DNA of 64,000 nucleotides from Aeromicrobium sp. IC_218 (GTDB taxonomy: Bacteria; Actinomycetota; Actinomycetes; Propionibacteriales; Nocardioidaceae), in NCBI RefSeq assembly GCF_004336805.1, contig NZ_SJXM01000001.1, positions 62,001 through 126,000 of the forward strand, read 5' to 3'. Every line of letters starts with the position of its first letter. Within the stretch, counting starts at the first letter, position 1. Both the position numbers and the translations under genes were made by a program. This document shows positions 16,813 to 25,558 of the stretch, in pieces. The notes beneath the pieces were generated by a model. The model did not search any database. It worked only from the letters and a program-made list of their open reading frames with translations, and was not told where the DNA came from.

Positions 16813-17367
16813 ATGGCAGGCGAGACCATCATCACCGTCGTCGGCAACGTCACCGACGATCCCGAGCTGAAGTTCACCCCGTCCGGAGCGGCGGTCGCGA
16901 ACTTCACCGTGGCCTCGACCCCGCGCACGTTCGACCGTCAGTCGAACGAGTGGAAGGACGGCGACACGCTGTTCCTCCGGTGCGCGGCCTGGCGCCAGCT
17001 GGCCGAGAACGTCGCCGAGTCCCTGCAGAAGGGCCAGCGCGTCATCGTCACCGGCGCCCTCAAGGTGCGTCAGTACGAGCGCCAGGACGGCTCGAAGGGC
17101 ACCAGCGTCGAGATGAACGTCGACGAGGTGGGCCCCTCGCTGCGCTACGCGACCGCGAAGGTCACGCGCATCAGCCGCTCCGACAGCGGTCAGGGTGGCG
17201 GGTTCGGAGGCGGAAACGGCGGCGGCTTCGGCGGCAACAACGCCGGCGGCGGCCAGGGCGGTTTCGGTGGTGGCCAGCAGGCTCCCGCCGCGAACCCCTG
17301 GTCGACCCAGCCGGCTGCGCCGCAGGCCGACGCCTGGGGTGGCTCGAACGACGAGCCCCCGTTCTGA
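16813..17367 (+). CDS. ssb: Single-stranded DNA-binding protein
   Basis: 184 residues. OB-fold domain over about residues 1-110 ([57 protein letters not shown]), then a Gly/Asn-rich flexible linker ([18 protein letters not shown]) and the acidic tip DEPPF that recruits repair and replication proteins. ATG at 16813 lies 93 bp after rpsF, in the usual actinobacterial position between rpsF and rpsR. Confidence 0.97.
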   Translation: MAGETIITVVGNVTDDPELKFTPSGAAVANFTVASTPRTFDRQSNEWKDGDTLFLRCAAWRQLAENVAESLQKGQRVIVTGALKVRQYERQDGSKGTSVEMNVDEVGPSLRYATAKVTRISRSDSGQGGGFGGGNGGGFGGNNAGGGQGGFGGGQQAPAANPWSTQPAAPQADAWGGSNDEPPF

Positions 17368-17402
17368 TCGACACACACTCTTAAGACACACCAAGGAACA
17401 TC

Positions 17403-17639
17403 ATGGCCAAGCCTGTTGTCCGGAAGCCGAAGAAGAAGAGCAACCCGCTCGCGGCCGCCGGCGTCACCACGATCGACTACAAGGACACCGCGCTCCTGCG
17501 CAAGTTCATCTCGGACCGCGGCAAGATCCGCGCGCGCCGCGTGACCGGTGTCTCCGTCCAGGAGCAGCGCCAGATCGCCAAGGCGATCAAGAACGCGCGT
17601 GAGATGGCGCTGCTGCCCTACACGTCCACCACCCGCTGA
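17403..17639 (+). CDS. rpsR: 30S ribosomal protein S18
   Basis: 78 residues. Basic N-terminus [13 protein letters not shown], then [19 protein letters not shown] and [20 protein letters not shown], the conserved S18 core, and the ending [11 protein letters not shown]. No cysteine is present, so this is the zinc-free (C-) form. AAGGAACATC precedes ATG at 17403. Partner of S6 from the same operon. Confidence 0.97.
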   Translation: MAKPVVRKPKKKSNPLAAAGVTTIDYKDTALLRKFISDRGKIRARRVTGVSVQEQRQIAKAIKNAREMALLPYTSTTR

Positions 17640-17658
17640 CCGGGAGAGGAGAACCAGA

Positions 17659-18105
17659 ATGAAGCTCATCCTCACCCACGAGGTCTCCAACCTCGGCCAG
17701 CCCGGCGACATCGTCGAGGTCAAGGACGGCTACGGCCGCAACTACCTGCTGCCGCGCAACTTCGCCATCCGCTGGACCAAGGGCGGCGAGAAGCAGGTCG
17801 CGTCCATCAAGGCGGCCCGCGACTCGCGCGCGGTCCACGACCTCGAGCAGGCGCAGTCCATCAAGGCCACGCTGGAGAACGGCGCCATCAACCTGCCGGT
17901 CCGCGCCGGCGAGGGCGGCCGTCTGTTCGGCTCGGTCACGGTCTCCGACATCGCCGAGGCGCTCGCCACGGCCGGTGCGCAGGTCGACAAGCGCCGCATC
18001 GAGATCGGCAACCCGATCAAGGCCCTGGGCCCGCACACCGTCACGGTGCGCATCCACCCCGAGGTCAGCGCGTCCGCCACGCTCAACGTGGTCGCCGCCA
18101 AGTAG
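17659..18105 (+). CDS. rplI: 50S ribosomal protein L9
   Basis: 148 residues. The N-terminal RNA-binding domain ([35 protein letters not shown]) is joined by the long connecting helix (residues about 45-75) to the C-terminal domain ([25 protein letters not shown]). ATG at 17659 with GGGAGAGGAG upstream. Last gene of the operon, followed by a strong hairpin. Confidence 0.97.
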   Translation: MKLILTHEVSNLGQPGDIVEVKDGYGRNYLLPRNFAIRWTKGGEKQVASIKAARDSRAVHDLEQAQSIKATLENGAINLPVRAGEGGRLFGSVTVSDIAEALATAGAQVDKRRIEIGNPIKALGPHTVTVRIHPEVSASATLNVVAAK

Positions 18106-18119
18106 CACCGCTCTTCGGC

Positions 18120-18157
18120 CGACGGCCGGTCATCCCTGCGGGGGTGGCCGGCCGTCG
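18120..18157. terminator. Hairpin terminator after rplI
   Basis: CGACGGCCGG (18120-18129) pairs with CCGGCCGTCG (18148-18157), with extra pairing inside the loop. It follows the rplI stop by 14 nt and contains the stop of the convergent gene, so it can end both transcripts. Confidence 0.75.
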
Positions 18158-19170
18158 TCGTTCCCGGCCAGGCGCCAGTGGACGACGGCGCCGACGCCCA
18201 GCGCCAGCGGCACCAGCAGCGTGACCCCGCGCCAGGCCGCCAGCCCGGCGAGCACCGACGGCTCGAGCTCGACCGACGTCGCCGCGACGAGGGTCGCGGC
18301 CACGACCGCGTCCAGCGCCCCGAGCCCGGCCAGCGGCAGCAGCGTGAGCGGGTAGGCGAGCAGGAAGGCGCCGAGCACCAGCGGGGTCGAGACCTCCGCG
18401 GCGCTCACCCCCACGCCGCGCAGGGCGAGCACGAGCAGCAGCCCGTCGACCAGCGCCATGAGCAGCTGACAGCCCACGGCGAGCACGAACGAGCGGTGCA
18501 GGTGGGTCCGCAGCAGCGTCGCGAACCCGGCGGCGCCCTCGGTCCACGCGTCGGCGTCGACCGAGCGGTGCACCCGGCGGGCGAGCGCGGCGGCGCGGGC
18601 GGCGAGCCGCACCAGCACGTCGCTGCCGCGGGCGACCACGACGGCCAGCACGACGAGCGCGACGCTCAGGGCGGCGCAGCCGAGGGCCGGCACGGTCGCC
18701 TCGGGCTCGTAGCCGGTGACCGTGGTGAGCAGCAGCAGGCCGAGCACCGGCACCCCGAAGCGCATGACGTAGAACGCGAGCGTGTTCATCACCGTGCCGG
18801 CGGCGCCGGTCGTGGGGGCGACGCCCCAGGAGCGGAACAGCGCCAGGCGCATGGCCAGGTCGGCCGGCGGCGGGGCGGCGGTCGAGACGAGGAACGCGGC
18901 CTGGTCGTTCTGCACGGCACGGACCAGGCCGAGCCGAGGCACGAAGAACGAGAGCGGAGCCGCGCTCAGCGTCTGGCGCACCAGCAGCCCGACGACCAGG
19001 ACGACGAGCACGGTCGGTCGCAGCTGCCCCAGCGCGTCCCCGACCTCGGACCAGTCGACCGACCCGAGCAGCGCCCGAGCGGCCAGGACGATCACCAGGG
19101 CGATCGCGGCGAGGGTCAGCAGCCGGCGCAGCGCGCGGCGGGAGCGTGACGGAGCGACCGCCTCGGTCAT
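18130..19170 (-). CDS. UPF0104/LPG-synthase-type integral membrane protein
   Basis: 346 residues with about eight predicted membrane helices, for example LLTLAAIALVIVLAARALLG, VLVVLVVGLLVRQTL and VLGAFLLAYPLTLLPLAGLG. The S-T-A-A-P-P-P-A-D-L-A-M-R region and the helix pattern match the UPF0104 family, related to the membrane half of lysylphosphatidylglycerol synthase (MprF). The catalytic transferase domain of MprF is missing, so it is at most a flippase-like or lipid-interacting protein. ATG at 19170 with AGGAG 4 nt before it. Divergent from the arginine antiporter gene. Confidence 0.72.
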   Translation of the reverse strand: MTEAVAPSRSRRALRRLLTLAAIALVIVLAARALLGSVDWSEVGDALGQLRPTVLVVLVVGLLVRQTLSAAPLSFFVPRLGLVRAVQNDQAAFLVSTAAPPPADLAMRLALFRSWGVAPTTGAAGTVMNTLAFYVMRFGVPVLGLLLLTTVTGYEPEATVPALGCAALSVALVVLAVVVARGSDVLVRLAARAAALARRVHRSVDADAWTEGAAGFATLLRTHLHRSFVLAVGCQLLMALVDGLLLVLALRGVGVSAAEVSTPLVLGAFLLAYPLTLLPLAGLGALDAVVAATLVAATSVELEPSVLAGLAAWRGVTLLVPLALGVGAVVHWRLAGNDDGRPPPQG

Positions 19171-19242
19171 GGGGCTCCTCTGCTCGGGGTCTATCCAGGA
19201 CGATGTCGCCCGGTCTACGGTGACGTCAAGGCAGGGGGGCCC

Positions 19243-20676
19243 ATGGCGCAGACGCAGGAGCGGACCGACCGCGGCATGAGCATGCCGACGCTCACGGCGA
19301 TGGTGGTCGGCTCCATGATCGGCGCCGGCGTCTTCTCCCTCCCCGCGCGGTTCGGCTCGGCCACCGGCGTCGTCGGCGCGGTCGTCGCCTGGATCATCGC
19401 CGGCGGCGGCATCCTCATGCTGGCCTTCGTCTTCCAGAACCTGGCCGTGCGGCGACCGCACCTGGACGCCGGCATCTTCGCCTACGCCAAGGCCGGCTTC
19501 GGCGACTACGTCGGCTTCAACTCCGCCTTCGGCTTCTGGGCGTCGGCCTGCGCGGGGAACGCCTTCTACTGGGTCTTCATCATGACCACGGTGGGCGCGC
19601 TGTTCCCCCAGCTGGGCGACGGCGACACGCTGCTGGCGGTGGCGCTGTCGTCGATCGCGGTCTGGACGTTCTGCGCGCTGGTGCTGCGCGGCGTCCGCGA
19701 GGCGGCGACGATCAACCGCATCGTCACGGTCGCCAAGATCATCCCGATCCTGGTGTTCATCCTGGTCGTGCTCGTGTCGTTCGACGCCGGCATCATGCGC
19801 GACAACCTGTGGGGCGGCGAGGACCCCGGCTTCGGCACGCTCGTGCAGCAGGTCAGCGACACGATGATCGTCACGACCTTCGTCTTCCTCGGCATCGAGG
19901 GCGCCAGCATGTACTCGCGCTTCGCCCGGCGGCGCGAGGACGTCGGCCGCGCGACGGTGATCGGTTTCCTCAGCGTCCTGGCGATCTTCGCCCTCGTCAC
20001 GCTCACCAGCTACGGCGTCCTGCCGAGCAGCGAGCTGGCCGACGTCCGCCAGCCGTCCATGGCCGGCGTGCTCGACTCGGTCGTCGGCGACTGGGGCAAG
20101 GTGCTCATCAGTGTCGGGGTGGTCGTGTCGGTGCTGGGCGCCTACCTGGCCTGGACGCTCATGGCCGCCGAGGTGCTGTTCATGCCGGCCCGCAACGCCG
20201 ACATGCCGCGGTTCCTGGCCCGCGAGCGCAACGGCACGCCCACGGCGGCGCTGCTGCTGGCCAGCGCGATGGTCCAGCTGCTGCTGCTCGTGACCCTGCT
20301 GGCCGACGACGCGCTCAACTTCATGCTCGACCTGTGCACGAGCCTCGCCCTCGTCCCCTACCTGCTCGCCGCCGGGTACGCGGTCAAGATCGCGCTGCGC
20401 CCCGAGCCGGGCGACGACCCGGCCGGCCGCCGCGGCGAGCTGGTCGTCGGGACGCTCGCCGCGCTCTACAGCGTCCTGCTGATCGTCGTCGCCGGGCCCA
20501 AGTACCTGCTGGTGACCTGCCTGATCTACGCCCCGGGCGCGGTGCTGTACGTGATCGCCCGGCGCGAGAACCAGCGCCGGGTGTTCACCGTGCCGGAGGT
20601 CGTCCTGTTCGTCGCCATCGTGGCCGGGGCCGTCGTCGGCCTGTACGGCCTCATCTCGGGGTGGCTCACCCTGTAG
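19243..20676 (+). CDS. arcD: Arginine/ornithine antiporter (APC superfamily)
   Basis: 477 residues and about 12 membrane helices. The first helix carries the substrate motif VVGSMIGAGVFSLPARF, and GFWASACAGNAFYWVFIMTT and FVFLGIEGASMYSRFARRREDVGRAT are typical of basic amino acid/polyamine antiporters. It would exchange arginine for ornithine or a related product. The call rests on this pattern and on its position 9 bp upstream of arginine deiminase. TACGGT at 19216-19221 is a likely -10. No ornithine carbamoyltransferase or carbamate kinase gene follows, so the local pathway is incomplete. Confidence 0.88.
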   Translation: MAQTQERTDRGMSMPTLTAMVVGSMIGAGVFSLPARFGSATGVVGAVVAWIIAGGGILMLAFVFQNLAVRRPHLDAGIFAYAKAGFGDYVGFNSAFGFWASACAGNAFYWVFIMTTVGALFPQLGDGDTLLAVALSSIAVWTFCALVLRGVREAATINRIVTVAKIIPILVFILVVLVSFDAGIMRDNLWGGEDPGFGTLVQQVSDTMIVTTFVFLGIEGASMYSRFARRREDVGRATVIGFLSVLAIFALVTLTSYGVLPSSELADVRQPSMAGVLDSVVGDWGKVLISVGVVVSVLGAYLAWTLMAAEVLFMPARNADMPRFLARERNGTPTAALLLASAMVQLLLLVTLLADDALNFMLDLCTSLALVPYLLAAGYAVKIALRPEPGDDPAGRRGELVVGTLAALYSVLLIVVAGPKYLLVTCLIYAPGAVLYVIARRENQRRVFTVPEVVLFVAIVAGAVVGLYGLISGWLTL

Positions 20677-20685
20677 GAGGAAATC

Positions 20686-21933
20686 GTGAACCCTGTCTCG
20701 TCCACGTACGGCGTGCACAGCGAGGTCGGCCGCCTGCGCAAGGTGCTGGTCTGCTCGCCGGGGCTCGCCCACGAGCGCCTGACGCCGACCAACAGCGACG
20801 CCCTGCTGTTCGACGACGTGATGTGGGTGGACGCGGCCCGGCGCGACCACGAGGACTTCGTCCGCACGATGCGCGAGCGCGACGTCGACGTGGTCGAGCT
20901 GCACGAGCTGCTGGCCGAGACGATGGCCGACCCGGCGGCGCGGGCCTGGCTGCTGGACCGCAAGATCGTCCCGAACGCGGTCGGGCTGGGGCTCGTCAGC
21001 GAGACCCGCGCCTACCTGGACTCGCTCGATCCGCGGGCCCTGGCCGAGCACCTCGTGGGCGGGCTGTCGACCCGTGACCTGCCCGCCGAGCTGCGCACCG
21101 GCTACCTGGCGCTGGCCCGCGAGGACGCCGGGCTGGCCGAGTACCTCATGCCGCCGCTGCCGAACATGCTCTACACCCGCGACACCACGTCGTGGATCTA
21201 CGGCGGGGTGACGCTCAACCCGCTGTACTGGGCGGCCCGGCACGACGAGACGCTGCTCATGAAGGCGATCTACGAGTTCCACCCCGACTACACCGAGGCA
21301 CGGGTGTGGTGGGGCGACCCGGAGCAGGACTGGGGCCTGGCCACGATCGAGGGCGGCGACGTGCTCGTCCCCGGGGCCGGCGTCGTCATCATCGGCATGA
21401 GCGAGCGGACGTCCCGCCAGGCCATCACCCAGGTGACGGCGCGATTGTTCGAGCAGGGCGCCGCCCGCAAGGTCGTGGTCGCCGGCATGCCGAAGCTGCG
21501 GGCCGCCATGCACCTGGACACGGTCTTCACGTTCGCCGACCGCGACGTCGTCACCGTCTACCCCGACATCGTGGACGTCATCGAGCCGTTCACCCTCGTG
21601 CCGGACGACTCGCCGACCGGCGTCCACGTCGTGCCGGAGCGGCGCCCGTTCACCGAGGTGGTGGCCGACGCCCTGGGCCTGCCGGCGCTGCGCGTCGTCG
21701 AGACGGGCGGCACGCGCTACCAGGCCGAGCGCCAGCAGTGGGACAGCGGCAACAACCTGGTGGCGCTCGAGCCCGGCGTGGTGCTCGCCTACGACCGCAA
21801 CGTCCACACCAACTCGCTGCTGCGCAAGGCGGGCATCGAGGTGCTGCCGATCGTCGGCGCCGAGCTCGGCCGCGGACGCGGCGGCGGGCACTGCATGACC
21901 GGGCCGATCGTCCGCGAGCCGGTCGACCTGTAG
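20686..21933 (+). CDS. arcA: Arginine deiminase
   Basis: 415 residues, full length. Converts arginine to citrulline and ammonia. Guanidino-modifying enzyme fold with N-terminal [33 protein letters not shown] (substrate Asp), [13 protein letters not shown] (catalytic Glu/His region), [15 protein letters not shown] and the nucleophile cysteine in [12 protein letters not shown] at the C-terminus. The key residues are all there, so the enzyme should be active. GTG at 20686 has AGGAGGAAATC before it. Operon with arcD upstream and a LapA-like gene 12 bp downstream. Likely role: acid tolerance and ATP or nitrogen supply, with the citrulline step done elsewhere. Confidence 0.95.
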   Translation: MNPVSSTYGVHSEVGRLRKVLVCSPGLAHERLTPTNSDALLFDDVMWVDAARRDHEDFVRTMRERDVDVVELHELLAETMADPAARAWLLDRKIVPNAVGLGLVSETRAYLDSLDPRALAEHLVGGLSTRDLPAELRTGYLALAREDAGLAEYLMPPLPNMLYTRDTTSWIYGGVTLNPLYWAARHDETLLMKAIYEFHPDYTEARVWWGDPEQDWGLATIEGGDVLVPGAGVVIIGMSERTSRQAITQVTARLFEQGAARKVVVAGMPKLRAAMHLDTVFTFADRDVVTVYPDIVDVIEPFTLVPDDSPTGVHVVPERRPFTEVVADALGLPALRVVETGGTRYQAERQQWDSGNNLVALEPGVVLAYDRNVHTNSLLRKAGIEVLPIVGAELGRGRGGGHCMTGPIVREPVDL

Positions 21934-21945
21934 CGGGAGGGCGTC

Positions 21946-22176
21946 GTGACCCGGTCCGAGCCGACCGCCCGCACCGTGCGGGTCCGCACGGTCGTCGCCG
22001 TCGTGCTGGCGCTGCTCGCGCTGACGTTCGTGTTCCAGAACACCGAGAGCAAGAGCGTGCGGTTCCTGTTCTGGTCGACCTCGATGCCGGCCTGGATCTG
22101 GCTGCTCGTGGTCTTCGCCGCCGGCGTCGTCGCGGGGTCGCTGTTCCCCTGGTTCCGGCGCCGCACCCGGCGCTAG
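21946..22176 (+). CDS. Small LapA-domain (DUF1049) membrane protein
   Basis: 76 residues with two membrane helices: VRTVVAVVLALLALTFVFQN and WIWLLVVFAAGVVAGSLF, followed by an Arg-rich cytoplasmic end. The FVFQNTESKSVRFLFW stretch between them is the hallmark of the LapA/YciS domain. In proteobacteria LapA helps lipopolysaccharide assembly; in this actinobacterium the role is unknown. GTG at 21946 has GGAGGG before it. Same operon as arcDA. The stop shares a CTAG with the stop of the convergent MATE gene. Confidence 0.78.
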   Translation: MTRSEPTARTVRVRTVVAVVLALLALTFVFQNTESKSVRFLFWSTSMPAWIWLLVVFAAGVVAGSLFPWFRRRTRR

Positions 22177-23468
22177 CGGGCGCCCAGCACCATCCAGCGG
22201 TCGCCGCGCTGGCGCACGTGCAGCACCACGAGCCGGGCGGCGATGAACCCGCCGTACGCGCACCACAGGCCGACGAGTCCGGTGCGTCCGAGCACGAGCG
22301 CCAGCGGCGCGTACACGGCCAGGACGACGAGCCCGGCCCAGGCGAGGTAGCGGCCGTCGCCGGCGCCGATGAGGATGCCGTCGAGCACGAACACGACGCC
22401 CGAGAGCGGCTGGATGACGGCGACCACGACCAGCACCGGCAGCAGCGCGTCCTGCACCGCGGCGTCGGGGGTGAACAGCGGCGGCAGCAGCACGGCGGTG
22501 GCCGCGAGCAGCACCGCCGCGACCACGCCCGCTCCGGCGCCCCAGGCCATGAGCCGCGCGACGATCGAGCGCGTCCCGTCGGCGTCCCCCTCCCCCAGGC
22601 TCGTGCCGGTGAGCGTCTGGCCGGCGATGGCCAGCGAGTCCAGGACGAAGGCCAGCAAGGTGACGATCGTGGTGGCGATCTGGTGGGCGGCGAGCGCGGT
22701 GTCACCGAGCGTCGCGGCGATCGCGGTGGCCAGGATCAGCGACGCCCGCAGGGTCGCGGTGCGGACGAGCAGCGGCACGCCGTCCAGGCCCGCCCGCAGC
22801 ACCCCGGCGCCGTGCGGGCGCACCGAGGCGCCGGACCGCAGCGCGTCGCGCAGGACGACGCCGCCGAGCCACAGGGCCGCGCCCCACTGCGCGAGCACCG
22901 TGGCCAGCGCGGCGCCGGTGATGCCGAGGTCGAGCCCGTAGACCAGCCCGACGTTCAGCACCACGTTGCCCAGGTTCGCCACGACGGCGACGACGAGCGG
23001 GGTGCGCAGGTCCATCGTGCCGCGCAGCGCGCCGGTGGCGGCGAGCACGACGAGCATCGCCGGGACGCCGGCCGCGCTGACCACGAGGTAGTCGAAGGCG
23101 GCCTCGGCCACGGCGTCCGAGCTCGACAGCGCCGTGGTGAGCGGACGGGCGAGCACGGCGAGCAGCCCGCCCAGCACCGCGCCGAGACCGATGGCGAGCC
23201 AGACGCCGCTGACGCCCTCGCGCCGGGCGCCCGCGACGTCGCCGGCACCCTGCAGGCGGGCGACCGTCGCGGTCGTGCCGTAGGCCAGGAAGATGCACAG
23301 CCCGACCACGGTGCCGAGCACCGTCGAGGCGACCGCCAGCCCGGCCAGCGGCACGGTGCCCAGGTGCCCGACGACGATCGTGTCGACGGCCAGCATGAGC
23401 GGCTCGGTGACGAGCGCGGCGAAGGCGGGGACCGCGATCGCGACGATCCGGCGGTCCAGGTCTCGCAT
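22173..23468 (-). CDS. MATE family efflux transporter
   Basis: 431 residues, 12 membrane helices in two homologous halves. Conserved stretches: IVAIAVPAFAALVTEPLMLAVDT at the start, VGHLGTVPLAGLAVAS, and in the second half AAHQIATTIVTLLAFVLDSL. It belongs to the DinF-like branch found next to dnaB in many actinobacteria. Drug/cation antiport is the family activity; the substrate is unknown. ATG at 23468 faces away from dnaB across a 324-bp gap that holds the dnaB control region. The last 4 bp overlap the LapA-like gene. Confidence 0.92.
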   Translation of the reverse strand: MRDLDRRIVAIAVPAFAALVTEPLMLAVDTIVVGHLGTVPLAGLAVASTVLGTVVGLCIFLAYGTTATVARLQGAGDVAGARREGVSGVWLAIGLGAVLGGLLAVLARPLTTALSSSDAVAEAAFDYLVVSAAGVPAMLVVLAATGALRGTMDLRTPLVVAVVANLGNVVLNVGLVYGLDLGITGAALATVLAQWGAALWLGGVVLRDALRSGASVRPHGAGVLRAGLDGVPLLVRTATLRASLILATAIAATLGDTALAAHQIATTIVTLLAFVLDSLAIAGQTLTGTSLGEGDADGTRSIVARLMAWGAGAGVVAAVLLAATAVLLPPLFTPDAAVQDALLPVLVVVAVIQPLSGVVFVLDGILIGAGDGRYLAWAGLVVLAVYAPLALVLGRTGLVGLWCAYGGFIAARLVVLHVRQRGDRWMVLGAR

Positions 23469-23528
23469 GGGGACAGCCTGCCGTGTCGACAAGTCTGCAC
23501 CGGTGGGCGGGGGTGGGAAATCTTTCTT

Positions 23529-23670
23529 GTGTGCACACCGTGTGTGCAGCATCGGTGCAGGTCAGACGGTGTTTCCACCGTCTCGCAGAGGCTTCGTCCC
23601 CAGGTTGTTCCACAAGCTGTGCACACAGCCCGGCGGCGTTTCCCACAGCCGTGGACGACCTGTGCACAGG
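23529..23670. promoter_or_regulatory. dnaB upstream region: TGTGCACA palindromes and DnaA-box-like sites
   Basis: The 324-bp gap between the MATE gene and dnaB has no gene. It holds three TGTGCACA palindromes: GTGTGCACAC (23529-23538), CTGTGCACACAG (23617-23628) and CCTGTGCACAGG (23659-23670). Between them are TTGTTCCACA and TTTCCCACAG, each near the DnaA box TTGTCCACA, and an 8-bp hairpin AGACGGTG-TTTC-CACCGTCT (23564-23583). TACGGT at 23712-23717 is a likely dnaB -10 box. A regulatory role is inferred. Confidence 0.45.
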
Positions 23671-23792
23671 GGCTGTTCACGGCGGGCTTGGAGACGCCCC
23701 GGCGCGCGTCCTACGGTGACGCGTCGGACCGGCGCACGATGGTTGTCAGAGGTGCCGGGCAGGGTGCGTACCGACGAGAGGGGACTTGCTGC

Positions 23793-25205
23793 GTGAGCGT
23801 CACGGATCTGTATGCCGCCGAGCCCGAGCCGGAGGAGGGCGACCTCGGTCGCGTCCCGCCGCAGGACATCCCGGCGGAGCAGAGCGTCCTCGGCGCCATG
23901 CTGCTCAGCAAGAACGCGATCGACCCGGCGACCGACGTCCTCGAGGGCCGCGACTTCTACCGCCCGGCCCACGAGCTGGTCTTCGAGACCATCTCCGACC
24001 TGTCCCAGCGCGGTGAGCCGGCCGACGCCATCACGGTGGCCGCCGAGCTGCAGCGCCGCGGCGAGCTGGCCAAGGTCGGCGGCGCGCCGTACCTGCACAC
24101 GCTCGTCGCCAGCGTCCCGATCGCCTCGAACGTCGACTTCTACGCCGAGATCGTCCGCGAGAAGGCCGTCCTGCGCCGCCTGGTCGAGGTCGGCCAGCGC
24201 ATCGCCCAGATGGGCTGGGCCGAGCAGGGCGAGATCGCCGAGGTCGTCGACCGCGCCCAGGCCGCCGTGCTCGACGTCGACGGCGCGAGCGCCGCCGAGG
24301 ACTACCGGCAGATGACCGAGCTGATCCCGGAGACCATCCAGGAGATCGACGACATCCAGAACCGCGACGGCGACATGGCCGGTCTGGCGTCGGGCTTCCC
24401 CGAGCTCGACCGCCTGACCACGGGCTTCCGTCCGGGCCAGATGATCGTCGTCGCCGCGCGTCCCGGTGTCGGCAAGTCCACCCTCGGACTCGACTTCTGC
24501 CGTGCCGCCGCGATCAAGAACCGCAAGACGTGCGCCATCTTCAGCCTGGAGATGTCGGGGTCGGAGATCGCCATGCGTCTGCTGTCGGCCGAGGCGAAGG
24601 TGGCCATCCACCACATGCGCGGCGGCGGCATGTCCAAACGCGACTGGGACGCGATCAGCCGCGCGATGCCGCAGGTCAACGGTGCACCGATCATCATCGA
24701 CGACAGCCCGAACCTCACGATGCCCGAGATCCGCTCGAAGGCCCGGCGCATCAAGAAGCAGTTCGGGCTCGACCTGGTCGTCATCGACTACCTGCAGCTG
24801 ATGAGCTCGGGCAAGAAGGTCGAGAACCGTCAGGTCGAGGTCTCGGAGTTCTCCCGTGCGATCAAGCTGCTGGCCAAGGAGCTCGAGGTCCCGGTCGTCG
24901 CGATCAGCCAGCTGAACCGTGGCTCGGAGCAGCGCACCGACAAGACGCCGATGATCTCCGACCTGCGTGAGTCCGGCTCGATCGAGCAGGACGCCGACAT
25001 GGTCCTGCTGCTGCACCGTCCCGACGCCACCGGCGCCGGCGAGTCCGAGCGTCCCGGCGAGGCTGACATCATCGTGGCCAAGAACCGTTCCGGACCGGTC
25101 TCCAAGGTCGCGGTCAGCTTCCAGGGCCACTACTCGCGCTTCACGCCGATGGCCCACGACGCCGGCGACGGCGGCGGGGCGGCGGCCGGCGAGTTCTACG
25201 GCTGA
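23793..25205 (+). CDS. dnaB: Replicative DNA helicase
   Basis: 470 residues. N-terminal DnaB domain about residues 20-125 (QDIPAEQSVLGAMLLSKNAI, REKAVLRRLVEVGQRIA), then the RecA-like motor with Walker A ARPGVGKSTLG (about residue 220), SLEMSGSEIAMRLLSAEA, Walker B LVVIDYLQLM, and the H4 and arginine-finger region AISQLNRGSEQRTDK to DLRESGSIEQDADMV. No intein interrupts it. The GTG at 23793 gives the family's usual acidic start; no strong ribosome site is seen. Replication-fork helicase; it lies 5.7 kb from rplI rather than directly after it. Its end overlaps the convergent DUF4287 gene by 10 bp. Confidence 0.97.
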   Translation: MSVTDLYAAEPEPEEGDLGRVPPQDIPAEQSVLGAMLLSKNAIDPATDVLEGRDFYRPAHELVFETISDLSQRGEPADAITVAAELQRRGELAKVGGAPYLHTLVASVPIASNVDFYAEIVREKAVLRRLVEVGQRIAQMGWAEQGEIAEVVDRAQAAVLDVDGASAAEDYRQMTELIPETIQEIDDIQNRDGDMAGLASGFPELDRLTTGFRPGQMIVVAARPGVGKSTLGLDFCRAAAIKNRKTCAIFSLEMSGSEIAMRLLSAEAKVAIHHMRGGGMSKRDWDAISRAMPQVNGAPIIIDDSPNLTMPEIRSKARRIKKQFGLDLVVIDYLQLMSSGKKVENRQVEVSEFSRAIKLLAKELEVPVVAISQLNRGSEQRTDKTPMISDLRESGSIEQDADMVLLLHRPDATGAGESERPGEADIIVAKNRSGPVSKVAVSFQGHYSRFTPMAHDAGDGGGAAAGEFYG

Positions 25206-25489
25206 GCGGGCTTCGTCGCCTGGCCGTCGAGCCACAGGGTGTCGGACTCGTCGCGGTGCGTGCCGTCGGTGCCGACGTGCTTGGCGCTGATCTGCGGCCC
25301 CTTGGTGATGACGTGCACCATCGCCATGCCGTGCCCGCGGCCGAGCTCGTAGTCGGTCTTCAGCCACTCCAGGATCTCGCCGGCCTTCGTTCCCGGGCCG
25401 TACCCGCGGGCCTGCGCCTCCTCGAGCAGGGCGCGCGGGGTCTTGCCGGTCCTGGTCTCGACCGCGTCGAGGTACGCCTGGAAGGACAT
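25196..25489 (-). CDS. DUF4287 family protein
   Basis: 97 residues. Starts MSFQAYLDAVETRTGKTPRA and continues to GYGPGTKAGEILEWLKTDY and GRGHGMAMVHVI, the conserved core of DUF4287, a small helical domain of unknown function common in actinobacteria. CAGGAT lies 6 nt before the ATG at 25489, so the mRNA is probably leaderless. It converges with dnaB and overlaps it by 10 bp. No function is known. Confidence 0.82.
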   Translation of the reverse strand: MSFQAYLDAVETRTGKTPRALLEEAQARGYGPGTKAGEILEWLKTDYELGRGHGMAMVHVITKGPQISAKHVGTDGTHRDESDTLWLDGQATKPAQP

Positions 25490-25558
25490 GGCGGCATCCT
25501 GCCCGGACGCCGGGTGCAGTCACAGGCCGCCCTCAGACGTCCCCGCTAGTCTCGCCGG

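Noticed and set aside
23469-23792. Chromosomal replication origin upstream of dnaB
   Set aside because: The 9-mers are only near-matches to the DnaA box, there is no AT-rich unwinding region, and dnaA/dnaN are not here.
23793-25205. Intein in DnaB, common in actinobacteria
   Set aside because: The protein is 470 residues and all motifs are continuous.
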